This document shows, piece after piece, positions 46,663-57,749 of a stretch of DNA of 64,000 bases; position 1 is the first letter of the stretch; each line of letters starts with the position of its first letter. Origin of the DNA: Ziziphus jujuba (taxonomy: Eukaryota > Streptophyta > Magnoliopsida > Rosales > Rhamnaceae); assembly GCF_031755915.1 (NCBI RefSeq), contig NC_083382.1:28496001-28560000 (forward strand). Reading direction: 5' to 3'. The notes under the pieces are model-generated. The model had not been told where the DNA came from and ran no database searches. It saw only the letters and a list, made by a program, of their open reading frames with translations. Both the position numbers and the translations under genes were made by a program.

Positions 46663-48397
46663 ACCATTTTTCTTGTCTTTTTATTTCTTTCACGATCTTT
46701 ATTCAACGGGTTGGCAAAGTCTTTCCCTTAATTTCTCATTCAATGTTTTCCCAATTTAGAAAATTTTACTTGTTTCTTGTTTTCTTGGGTTTTACCAACT
46801 TATGATTTCTTTGGCATACAAATACGTCTAATATGCATGTTGAGGAATATTCTATCTTTTCTGTGTGTACTTGACTACTTGGAATTGTGTGTTTGTAAAA
46901 TTTGGCAAGTTTTGTTTTTGGGTTTGAAAAATTAGGGGTGGCAATTCATGTTATTGTGTTGTGTTTGTGTCATCCTTTTTATTAATCATGTCGAAATTGT
47001 TCAATCTGAACCTAACCCATTTATTAATCGTGTCAGATATCTTCAACCCGAATATGACCCGTTTAACAATCAAATAACTTGACACAACCTATGTAACCCG
47101 TTTATTAAATGGGTCAATTTGGGTCAACACGATCGTTTACACAAAATTGACCTGTTTATATGAAATTGATCCAGTTGTATGAAATTAACCCCTTTACACG
47201 AAATTTATCTAATTTATAAATTACCTTATGTAAATTAATTATTTCATATAAAAATAATTTAGTTATTATTTAATTCAAAATTAAAATTTATATGCAAAAA
47301 CATATAATTATAGTTACAAATTTACAATAATATATATATATATATATATGATAATATAACAATCTCATATATACATAATAAACCTAATACTACTTCTATA
47401 AAAATAATATAAAAACTTTATCAATAATTATGTTTTTTAATTTTCTATGTCTCCAAAACTCTTAGGCATATTAATTTTTATTTCTTCGATGTCCATAATT
47501 CCATACATGTATTAAACATGTTATATTTAAGTAAATAAATATTATTTCAATAATTTATATTTTTTTAATTAATAAAAAATAATATTATAACCTTAAATAA
47601 GTTTGATATTTCCTAATAAAAAAGTATTAGTTAAAGTTTTATTAACAGTAAATTTAATATATTAAAGTTATGATTTAAACAGGGTTATAATCATGTCGAA
47701 TTCGGATTAAATGGGTTAAATTGAAATTGACACGTTGAATTAAACAGATTAATTTGAATCAATTTCAGATTAAGAAGGTCAACTCAAAATTAACACTTTT
47801 ATTAATCGTGTTAAATGAGTTGATCCGAATTTGACCCAATCTCATTTATAATAAATCCAAACTCGTTAGCTTTGTATCATTCGAGTCGTGTTACCGTGTC
47901 ATGACCGAAATCGCCATCCCAGAAAAATGAGAGAAATGGTTTTTATCATCTTTTGGTCTCATTTTGTGTTGATTATATTTGGGTTTTGTCAAGAAAATGA
48001 GCCTTTATTTTAGAATATGCCCAAAAATAGCATGTCATTCTAGGATACGCCATTAGCTGGCCTTAATGCTACAATAAATTTAATTAATATATGATATAGA
48101 GTCTATTCTTTTTATAAATGTTTATTATGATATAGAGTCGATTCTTTTTACAAATGTTTATAAAGAGAGTATTTTTAGTTTATGTAGAATATTAATTTTA
48201 ATCCACACGAAAAATTTTAGGACACGGCATGCGGATTTCAATCAACAAAGCTAAGAAGCGTGTATATGTCAATCAAATGAGCTGTTCTGTTTGTCTAGTA
48301 CATGAGTCCTATTTATTTACTTAGAACCACTAATATTCGAAAGTGTAAATTATAAACTAGCTTTTCTTTCAAAATACCTAAGACAAGCCCCCATGAA
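46663..48397. other. Spacer upstream of a truncated MMP, holding a hAT-like element
   Basis: 46663-46925 is T-rich with no recognised gene. 46934-47921 is a candidate transposon. 47930-48397 is the presumed former promoter and 5' UTR of the truncated MMP. An ATG at 48393 is followed by a stop after one codon, so it cannot be the MMP start. Confidence 0.55.
46934..47921. mobile_element. Non-autonomous hAT-like DNA transposon
   Basis: The ends AGGGGTGGCAATT and CGCCATCCCA are imperfect inverted repeats. They are flanked by GAAAAATT (46926-46933) and GAAAAATG (47922-47929), an 8-bp duplication matching at 7 positions, as expected for hAT elements. Subterminal TGTGTC/GTGTCA and AACCCGTTTA motifs recur in both orientations. 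There is no transposase frame in the 988 bp. Confidence 0.6.
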
Positions 48398-48658
48398 ATG
48401 AAGATCATAGTTTTGTTTTTGATCCTTGTCATACAACTTTTACCTTTTGATGTTTTCTCAATGAGCATGCAAACTAGCTCTGGAAAGGCTCTTGCTGGTT
48501 TAGAGGGAACGGGCAAGGGCCAGACAGCCCAAGGCCTCCATAAGGTCAAGCAATATCTATATGGGTATGGATACCTGAACGACAAGGATTTTACAAGTTC
48601 AAACGAAAGCAACAATAAGGATTACCACAAAATTCAAGATCCCTCACCGGAATCCTAG
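48398..48658 (+). pseudogene. Truncated matrix metalloproteinase (N-terminal fragment)
   Basis: The 86-codon frame begins with a signal-peptide-like MKIIVLFLILVIQLLPFDVF and continues into the prodomain (ALAGLEGTGKGQTAQGLHK, then YLYGYGYLND), matching the intact MMPs. At about codon 75 the similarity stops within NNKDYH, and the frame runs on into inverted LTR sequence to a stop at 48656-48658. The cysteine switch and the whole catalytic domain are missing, so at most a short secreted peptide could be made. No matching 3' half follows the LTR complex. Confidence 0.85.
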
Positions 48659-51600
48659 ATAAATCCTGATCTCAGGGAAACACCACCGAATCCTTCAAAG
48701 GAAAATTTGACAGTATCTCTCCTAAGGGTTGGACTTACCATAAAATTCCATGCACAGAAAAAACACTTCTAACAATATCCCCTTATTCCTCCCATCTTAC
48801 TACAATTTATTTCTACAAATTCACAGCACTTCAAAATAAACAGGGAACAGGTGCAATATTATATAAATAAATATCCAATATAGTATACATAGCATCATAG
48901 GGTTACAAATGAGTACGGAATTTAATACAACAAAAGATAAAATAAAATACCATAAGATAGGAAGGAAAAGGAAGAAAGAACTCCTCAAAAGATGGCAACG
49001 AGTCAAACATGTCAAACTCACCCTAGACGATTAATGTCGACCAACTCTAAGCCTAGGTGAATGGATCTAAATACGTGAGATGCTAATTGTAACACCCCGT
49101 CTCGAACCATGTTGGAATTTTATTTATTTTTTTTTTCACGTTGACCGAGGTTGACCATTGACCTTTGACTTTGACCGTTGACTAAGGGGTCAAAAGTTGA
49201 CCTTTTGACCCGATTGGACTTCTAGGTTGACTGAGATACCATTACGAAGTACACATTGGCACGAGTTCGTAGACTAGTAGCACATTGAAAACGGAGTTAC
49301 GGTTTGAAAGTTATGAGCAAAACAAGTTGAGGTCCAAACTGTCCAAGGGGTGCCGGAGTTGACTTTTTATTCATGCAAAGTTGAGCTTTGACTCATGCAT
49401 GGTTGTTAAGTGCTCGTCGATACGAGTCCGTAGACTAGCGGCACGTCCGATTTGGACATGTGGTTTGGAAGTTATAGACCTGTAGAGTTTTTCAAACACC
49501 GTATTATTTTAATATTATTTTTTAAACGCGTAACGATGTGCCACGTGTGACTAAATAAGTGTGACCATGTGTCACCATAGTGGGGTGCCACATGTCAACC
49601 ATGTATAATATCATATGATTTTATTATTATTTTGTGTAATAATATTATTTAATTATTTTTTCTTTTCTTTTCTTTTCTTTTTCTTTTTCTTTTTCTTTTC
49701 TTTTCCCCACGTGGGAAAACACCTTCTCTTTTCCTTTCCTTTTCTTCCCTTCTTCTTCCCCGAGCCTGAGACACAAAAATACTCAGAAATTTTTCTCTCT
49801 CTCTCTCCTTTGACTCTCTCCCTCTCTCTCTTTGACCGGCCGTTTGGCCGGATTTCAGTTGTCGGAAAGCCACACGCGCCGGCCACCGGTGTAGCCCATC
49901 TCCTCGCAACCTCAGCCTCCAAATTTCCCGGCCAGTTGCTGTCGGACGCGCCCAGATCGGGCCGGTGAAGTCGGCGGCGGCCGGTTATGTTTTTCCTGCG
50001 ATTCTCACCGTTTCCGGCCAACCCAGCCCGACCCATACCTCTATTCCATCATTTTAGACCCCTCTGAGTCAATTTCTGGGGTTAGATTGCCCAAAATCCC
50101 CACCGTTTGAGAGATCCCTCAAGTTTAAATCCGGCCGAAGCTTTCCGACCAAATTCCGGCCACCTCCGGCGGAATTGGGGTCGATGGAGACCGGATTTGT
50201 AATCCTCGTCGCTCAAGCTTCGATTTGGTATATTATTCGACTATTTTGGATAACGTTTGTATTTGACCCCCCGGGTACCGGGTATTCTACCTGATTAAAA
50301 TATTAATTTATTTGACTGTGTGTGAATTGTGTTCTAGGAGCACCGGTGAGTCGTGGAATTGATCCCATGGTGGATCATGGTTTAATTGCGTGCTCCAGGT
50401 GAGTGACCCACATTTAAAAATATTTTGGGCAATTTATTATATTTATTTGGTGTTTATTTGATATTTGTAATTTGTGCTCATGTGGCGTATTTTAAATATA
50501 ATCGGGAAAAATATTATTTTATATATATTTACCCATTGGTGCTAAACGGAAATTTGGGGGTCATTAAGAAATTTCCGATTATTATTTTATTGTGATTAAA
50601 TGGTATTTATTACACATGAGCAAGTATTTTCAGTAATTGATTGTGCCTGGATTTTATATCGTTTTTGGGCAATTAATTATGTTTAATTGGTATTTAAATT
50701 ATGCTCATGTGGTACAATTTAATTATGGTTTTATTGTGATTTAATTTATCTATTATGCATGAGTAAAGTATATTTCGGTAATAGTCGTACGTGGTTTTAA
50801 GTATTATTTTGGGCATAATTGGTTTAAATATTTTATGAAAATATTTGTTAAATTGGTGGTTTAATTTTATAATTATGCCCACGGTATTTTATCTGTTGAA
50901 TCTCGTATTACGAGAAAATTATGGTTTATTGTTATCGATGTTTTCGTACCGGTTTATTAAATAAAAATATGTGGGATGGTAAGTGTGAAATTTTGATATA
51001 TTTCCCACGACAATTCTGGAAAACGATACGGTTGGTTAATAATAATTATTTTAGACGCACTCATACAGTATTGGTGTTCTGGTGTATGGACACGTGGTAG
51101 CGCGCAAGTATTATGTGGTTTAGCGCGCAAGTATTATGTCTCCCGTGGTTGCCATTGGACTGGGCAGGCAAGTTTGATATTGGCCACAGCCGCCCCTCCC
51201 TTGGCCGGGATGATGGTTTCAGTAGTGGTACTGTCGGGACGCCGAAGTGCCGTTTGCAAATTTCTCTCTTTAACCTCCCCACCAATCGGTGCTCGGGACG
51301 CTGGGTATCGGAGGGCATCCCTGGTATATGGTGTGATGCGTCAAGTACAAATTTTTCGGATAGAAATTTCAAACCCCAAAGAGTACAAAATTATTGATTA
51401 TAATTTATTGCAGTTTATTTATATTTGGGGTATTTATTTATTTATTTGTTGCTTATTAAATTATTTGGTCCCTTGGTTTTCGGGAAGTACGAATATCAGG
51501 TTTTGTGAAAATGTTTTAAAAGGGGAACATTTCCAACGGAGTGAATAGTGAGGGTTTTGAGAGAAATTGTTACCTCAATTGTTTATTTATTTAATTGTTC

Positions 51601-54390
51601 GGAATGGATTAATTAAATTCCTTTATTTTTTTATATTATTAATATTAAAGTTGTTCGGTAGTTAGGGTCACTCACTGAGATGATTAGCATCTCACACTCT
51701 TAAATTCCGTTCCCCTAGGTCCAGGTTGGAGACGTTGATTGTTCGGGGCGAGCCCAACGTCTCAGTTCGTTGCCGAAGGTTCAAGAAGTATTTATTCCCT
51801 TTTTCCTCTTCAGCTTGTATTGTTTCCGTATCTGTCATTGTGTAAATTCCACATTTATTTGTATAATGCTCTGTATACTGTATTGGACATGTAGTTGTTC
51901 GTTATGCACTGATTTACTGTTTTTGAAGTGCTGTAAATTTGTGGAAACAAATTGTAGTAACGTGGGAGGAATAAGGGGATGATTTTAGAAGTGTGTTTTC
52001 AGTGCAGGTAATTTTTGGTTAGTCCTACCCTTAGGGGAGGTGCTGCCGGATTTTCCGTTGGAAGGTTCGGTGGTATTTCCTTGGGATCAGGGCTTGTCTA
52101 GGGTTCCATGGAGGAATTCTGGACGGGTCCTGACACTAATAATCTCTATAAGTGATCCAATCTATTATACAATAATAGTAATAATAATCATAACAATATA
52201 ATATACTTGATTAATTAATAATAAATAAATAAATAAATAATTAGTTGAAAATAAAATTTTTCCTCAAAACCCTTACAATTCACTCGGTGGGAAATGTTCC
52301 TCTTTTTAAAATATTTTTACAAAACCCATCATTTATACCCCAAAATGAATGAAGTAATTAATAATTAAAATACAAATAATTTGAACATTACAATATATAA
52401 TCTTGTGAATAATTTAATAACAAATAACTGAATTTATAATAAAATATCATAAGATAAAATAAAATCATAAATAAACTTGTACTAGAGAAATTTAGCATAA
52501 AACAAAATTAAACTCAATATATAATTTATAAAATTTATTTAAATAAAACAATTAAACAATAAGAGCACAATTAACTCCAATATACAATTTATAAAATTTA
52601 TTAATCAAATAAATGAAATGATCAAAGAAATATTTTAATTAAATTAGAACCTCAATTTGAAATTGATAATGAAATACAATAAAATTCAAGTTAATATCTC
52701 AAATTGAAATAAATAATAAAAACATGATAAAATGCATTTAAACAATCAATCTAAAATAAGTAGAATGAACCAATTAATTAATAAAAGAAATATTGAACTC
52801 AATTTAAAATGTCCACTTGAAATAAATGGTAAAAATATAATAAAATCCATTTTAAATCATCAAATCCATTTAAATAATAAAATCATGGTATAATGTATTT
52901 TAAAACATTAATCGAAATAAATGATAAAAATATAATTAAATACGTTTTAATTTTAAATACTCTTTTAAAAACATTATTATTTTGGAAATTGTATCGAGTA
53001 AAACACTTGATGCGCCAAACTGTATACCAGTGATGCCTGATGGTACCCAGCATCCTAAGCACCACATGAGGGGGAGGTTAAACGGACAAACCAACATACG
53101 GTCGCTTAGCATCCCACAGCGTCGCTGCTATCAATCATTCTGGCCATGGAAGGGGGTGACTGATGCTCACTCTGCATTAAATCCTGCTAGCCCTCGGATC
53201 CAATGGCATCCACAGGATATCTCTATAAACCTGTATGCTAATCATATCCATACATACAGTACAGAATATCAGTACTATATGGGCATCTAAAAATTAATAA
53301 AATTATATTTGTTTTCAAGTACTGAAATCTCATCATTACCATTGGATTAAGTACTTCTTTTCAAATCCATATAATCCACATTACTTTAAACCATCATGGT
53401 AAATCCATCATGTTAAAATCCATTCTCATAATCTCATTGATGCAAATATACCAAAGTTCCAGTGGCATAAAATCAATCCATAATATTTAAATGCATAAAT
53501 ATATTTTTGAAACATAATAATTTAAAACAATATTTTTCTCAAATCCTTCAAAATCAATTTAAATCAAAGATATCCTTAAAACCACGCATAGTCAAATTCC
53601 ACAATTCATCGATGCATAATAATTTAAAATAAATAATTTCTTTCAAATCCATAAAATCAATTCGTACCAAAAATAATAATAATAATATTAAAACCACATA
53701 AAATTCATATATTCTTAAAATCATGTAAACACATTTATTATGTATCATAAATTCAACACTAAACTTAACAATAATTAATACGAATTTAAAACCATAATCC
53801 CTTTAAATTCCCAAATATATTTTTGGCAACAACACATATATTAAAAATTATCATAATTGGGCATTAAATCTCCAATACGTAAAACATATTTTTCCAAATA
53901 CTTAATTAACACAAAATATACATAATTTAATCCCCAAAATAATTTTAAAGGTGCATCACTCACCTCGAGCACGCGTATCAATCAAGCCCTCAATGGGATC
54001 AGTCCCACAACTCACATGTACTCCTAAAATATCAACAATACACAAGATAAAATAAATTAATATTTTATTCGGGTATTTTACACATGGGTGCCTGGGTGAG
54101 CTAACACAATAGATATCCAAAATTCACAAGTAATATACCAAAACGAAGCTTATGAAGCGAGGATCAAAATTGAGTCTTACCTCCCGAAGATCGGACCTAT
54201 GGTGGTTGGAATCTCGTCGGAAATCTCTTAGACTTAATGTTCTCTAATCTCATAAACCGTCACGAATTGAAAGAAATCGACTTCGAGTTTGGATTCCAAG
54301 AAGTCAAATTAGTGGGACAGAGTAGGTGCGATCACGGGAAACTCACCAAAATGAGATTTCATGGCGAGCTACCGTGCCCACTGGAGAAAC
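48615..54390 (-). mobile_element. Old inverted LTR fragment (Tekay-like family), interrupted by a solo LTR
   Basis: 48615-49087 and 52136 to about 54390 form one diverged LTR on the - strand. It starts at its 3' end (the CCTCACCGGAATCCTAGAT block), passes the GATGCTAAT block where the solo LTR landed, and reaches the GC-poorer 5' half near 54390. The TTGAC-rich 5' end is missing. It replaces the 3' part of the MMP at 48398. Confidence 0.75.
49088..52135 (+). mobile_element. Solo LTR (Tekay-like family)
   Basis: TGTAACACCCCG to GGACGGGTCCTGACA in 3048 bp, with CTAAT at 49083-49087 and 52136-52140. It lies inside an older inverted copy of the same family. It has a local 31-bp tandem duplication around GCGCGCAAGTATTATGT (about 51100-51140). 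Confidence 0.93.
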
Positions 54391-54391
54391 T

Positions 54392-54958
54392 TAAATATTT
54401 ATTCATTTATTTATTATTAATTAATCAAGTGTATTATATTATTATTATTATTATTGCTATTATTATATAGTAGATTGGGTCACTCACTTAGATGATAAGC
54501 ATATCACGTTTTTAAATCCGTTCCCCTAGGCTCAAAATTGGTCGACGTTGACCGTCTGGGGCGAGCTTGACATGTTTGATTCATTACCATCTTTCGAGGA
54601 GTTCTTTCTTCCTTTTCCTTCCTATCTTGTAGCATTTCTTTTTATCTTTTGTTGTATTAAATTGCATACTCATTTGTAATCCTATGATATTCTGTATACC
54701 ATGTTGGATATTTATTTATATAATATTGCACTAGTTCCCTATTTATTTTGAAGTGCTGTGAATTTGTAGAAAATTATAATAAGATGGGAGGAATAAGGGG
54801 ATATTGTTAGAAATGTATTTTCTGTATAGGAAATTTTGTGGTAAGTCCAATCCTTAGGGGAAATACTGTCAAATTTTTCTTTGGAGAGTTTAATGGTGTT
54901 TCTATGGAATCAGGGCTTATTTAGGATTCTGATAAAAGATCTTGGATGGGTTCTGACA
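54392..54958 (+). mobile_element. 3' part of a + strand LTR abutting the inverted fragment
   Basis: From about 54470 it follows the family 3' region (GGGTCACTCACTTAGATGAT, then CCGTTCCCCTAGG) and ends TGGGTTCTGACA at 54958. It lies back to back with the opposite-strand fragment ending near 54390, so the outer ends of the complex are both LTR 3' ends. Confidence 0.7.
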
Positions 54959-55554
54959 TGTAATATCAATAAAATTTAAAATACAAAGGCATCATAGTCT
55001 TTTTTTAAAAAAATCTCACTCTATTTTATCTCGAATTAACAGCCATCCTAGTCAAGGAAAAGGTTGGATTTTAGAATTTTACAAATCTTTTTGAATTTGT
55101 TCCCACCATGGTTGGTAGAATATTCCATAAATGACAAAATCGTTATAAATTTACTCCTCACAGGGATGGTAGATTTTTAATTTTGTCTTTACTTATGGTA
55201 TAAAAAAAAAATTAATAAGTTTTTAAGAAATTGAAAGAATATCATGTTCAAATATCTATGATGGAAGATCCTTTCGAGGGATAAAATCCAACATCCTTGG
55301 TTAATTAACTGTTTTAGAAATCCAATAATAATATCTGTGAACAATTACAAATCAAATTGCATATATGCATGGAGGCTTTCCAAAATTGTCACTTACAGTA
55401 GATAGATAGATTCAAAATGAATAAAGGCTGATAAGCTTTCCATATCCATACATTAAAAATTATTATATATGAACAGTTTTTCCAAACTGATTATTCCGTG
55501 AAAATTTGAAAACATATATGATTAGTGTGTGTGAAGTAGTAGACTAGAAAAGCA
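54959..55554. other. Upstream region of the MMP at 55555 (duplicated unit start)
   Basis: About 55060-55554 aligns with 59820-60395 and 62880-63280, upstream of the two following MMP copies (shared blocks include ATATATGCATGGAGGC and CCATATCCATAC). This defines the 5' side of a triplicated unit. An AT-rich TATATATG near 55463 may serve as the core promoter, but this is weak. Confidence 0.6.
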
Positions 55555-56523
55555 ATGGCGACAAGTTTGTTCTATGTTTTGATTTGTCTCCTTGTCCTTG
55601 TAGTAACAAAATTGCCTTTTGAAGTTGAAACAAGACGTCTAGCACACCCCAAGACTCAATACTCCAATTTCCTTACCGATCTTGAAGGTCTGAGCAAGGG
55701 CCAGATAGCCAAAGGGATCCCCGAGCTGAGACACTACCTCAAGAGATATGGATACTTGAACAACGAATACAGTCGGGATGATAACAACGAAGAATTATAT
55801 GACGAGGTTTTGGAGTCTGCAGTAAAACTTTATCAGACATTTTTCAAATTGAATGTTACTGGGAAGCTGGATTCAGAGACCATTAAAGTAATGTCAAAGC
55901 CAAGGTGTGGAGTAGCTGATAATCCTGTTCAAGTACTGTCGAAGAGGAAGCTGAAGGAGGAGGCCGTGGATGGCACACAACAACACAACTTCATCAATAT
56001 AGTTGAGGACTACGCATTTTTTGAGGGAAAACCAAAGTGGCCATATACTCTAATCAGATACAGAGTCGACTCTGGCATTCAATATCCAGAAGGTATAAAT
56101 GAAACGCAGTTCAAAACTGCTTTAGAAATAACAGGAATAGTATATACAGAAAATTGCGTTTTGCAAATTGAGGAAGCTTTAGAGGGTCATCCACCTGACG
56201 TCAGGACGGGTTTCTATAGAGGTGATCACGGTGATGGTAATCCGTTCGCCGCTTCAACTTTAGGCCATGCTTTTTCGCCAACTGATGGAAGGATGCATTT
56301 TAATGCCGACCAAGATTTTAGCATCAACGATCCAATCGGCCCAAATCAATATGACCTCGTGTGGACAGTTATGCATGAATTTGGACATGTTCTTGGACTT
56401 GCCCATACTCAAGTCGGAAATGCTATCATGTATCCAACGGCTGATCCTGGGGTCATGAAAAGGTATTTGAGCGAAGATGATATTCAAGGTATAACTACTT
56501 TATATCCTTGGCCGCCTTTTTAA
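55555..56523 (+). CDS. Plant matrix metalloproteinase (MMP-like zinc endopeptidase, family M10A)
   Basis: Intronless 322-residue frame. Residues 1 to about 27 are a signal peptide, and 38-115 the peptidoglycan-binding-like prodomain. The cysteine switch is PRCGVAD with Cys118; the family usually has PRCGVPD, so Pro is replaced by Ala. The catalytic domain has GDHGDG, GHAFSPTDG, and HEFGHVLGLAH with His274, His278, His284 and Glu275, followed by Met292 in IMYP. The region about 180-200 (ITGIVYTENCVLQ) lacks the Trp of the usual AxxxW helix and has an extra Cys. The protein ends ITTLYPWPPF with no hydrophobic tail, so it is probably secreted and soluble. The ATG is conserved with the copies at 60396 and 63281. 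Catalytic residues are complete, and the altered switch could change zymogen stability. Confidence 0.92.
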   Translation: MATSLFYVLICLLVLVVTKLPFEVETRRLAHPKTQYSNFLTDLEGLSKGQIAKGIPELRHYLKRYGYLNNEYSRDDNNEELYDEVLESAVKLYQTFFKLNVTGKLDSETIKVMSKPRCGVADNPVQVLSKRKLKEEAVDGTQQHNFINIVEDYAFFEGKPKWPYTLIRYRVDSGIQYPEGINETQFKTALEITGIVYTENCVLQIEEALEGHPPDVRTGFYRGDHGDGNPFAASTLGHAFSPTDGRMHFNADQDFSINDPIGPNQYDLVWTVMHEFGHVLGLAHTQVGNAIMYPTADPGVMKRYLSEDDIQGITTLYPWPPF

Positions 56524-56726
56524 ACTTTTAAAACAAGTAAAGTAAACAACACAGGCTTTCTATTGGCAATGCATTATTATAATTATTGTTATTATCTTTT
56601 TAATTACTTGCTAACAATAGCAATGCCATGTACTTGTAATATATATTTGTAGCTAATTACTAGACTATTAATATTCTCTTATTGTGGTTATTAAGTGTAA
56701 TGTTTGTTTGGGCAATGATTCTGCCA

Positions 56727-56795
<69 letters not shown>

Positions 56796-57069
56796 TTTAA
56801 AGTTGTGCTTGATATCCTTTTATTTTGCAGCACTTTTGTTAGATATTTCGTCTTCTTTTTTTTCTTTTTTTTTTATAATAAAAAAAGTAAGATATTTGGT
56901 TAAAGAATCAAAAAGCTTTTAAAAGTTAAAACAAGAAAACTTTAAACATGAAGCACATTTTGTTTCAGATGATTGTTATATGGCTACATATGCCAACGGA
57001 AACTCTGCTATTCAACCTTGATATATAGGCTTAGAAAAAGGTTACAATTAAAAGATTATAAGATTATAT

Positions 57070-57455
57070 CACTACAATAATTTAGATTTTGTCATTTAAG
57101 GTATGTATTTGTGAGAAAAAAATTGTCTTTGTTGCTAAACTATGTGGCCAATAAGACAACTTTATCAATTAAAACCATGAAATTTGTTACTATTATTTTG
57201 TGACGAAGCTAGAGTGACAGGCTAATTAAGTTATAAAATCTTTCTAGTGACAAAATCTTTTCAAATGTTTGTAGCTAGTTTATCACTATAGCAGCATCGC
57301 TAAAAGTATTCATTACAAATTTTTTGGTTTTAGGTGACAAAGTTGTTTTATCGGCCCTAATCTTAGTGACAAAACTCATTTTTTTGTTCAAATAAATACT
57401 CTTAGTGTTGAAATTTATATACGTAGCTAAGAATTTGTCACTATTGTTTAAATTC
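57070..57455. mobile_element. Possible CACTA-like insertion
   Basis: The block starts CACTACAATAATTT, the typical CACTA end, and contains repeated GTGACAAA motifs. Its sequence is absent from the paralogous unit, where AAGATTATA is followed almost directly by the shared ACTTGG segment. The far end (TTTGTCACTATTG) is a poor inverted match and no clear 3-bp duplication is seen, so the identity is tentative. Confidence 0.35.
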
Positions 57456-57642
57456 CTTGCGGCCAGACTTGGTACATTTTTAAAATTAGGTAGTCCTTAA
57501 GCTATACAAAATAATTTGTGGTTTTCCTATTGTATATGTACATAATAAGATGCAAATTGAAGCGAGGCCGTAGGTTAATTCTTTGGTTAGACTAAGATCC
57601 AATTACATTAATGTACAACAAATCAAAAATAGAGTGTTCAAT

Positions 57643-57690
57643 GAGTCGAAATTAACCTTTAAAAAAAAAAAAAAAAAGAGTCGAAATTAA
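57643..57690 (+). mobile_element. Tail-only LINE insertion with 13-bp target duplication
   Basis: GAGTCGAAATTAA occurs at 57643-57655 and 57678-57690, separated by CCTTT and 17 A. The paralogous unit has the uninterrupted site (GAGTTGAGATTAAAG near 62208). The truncated LINE at 3936-4372 also ends in ACCTTT plus A, so this looks like the last few bases of the same family. Confidence 0.72.
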
Positions 57691-57749
57691 AGTATTCCTG
57701 GACTTAGGGCAGTGGTAAACGGATAAACAATGGAATGCTCTTTCTCTTG

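Larger units (their letters stand above)
56524..57749. other. 3' flank of MMP with SSR and small insertions
   Basis: It aligns with 61507-62280 downstream of the pseudogene copy. A long (TAA)n tract at about 56710-56793 is expanded relative to the other unit. Two insertions are specific to this unit: about 57070-57455 and 57656-57677. Confidence 0.65.
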
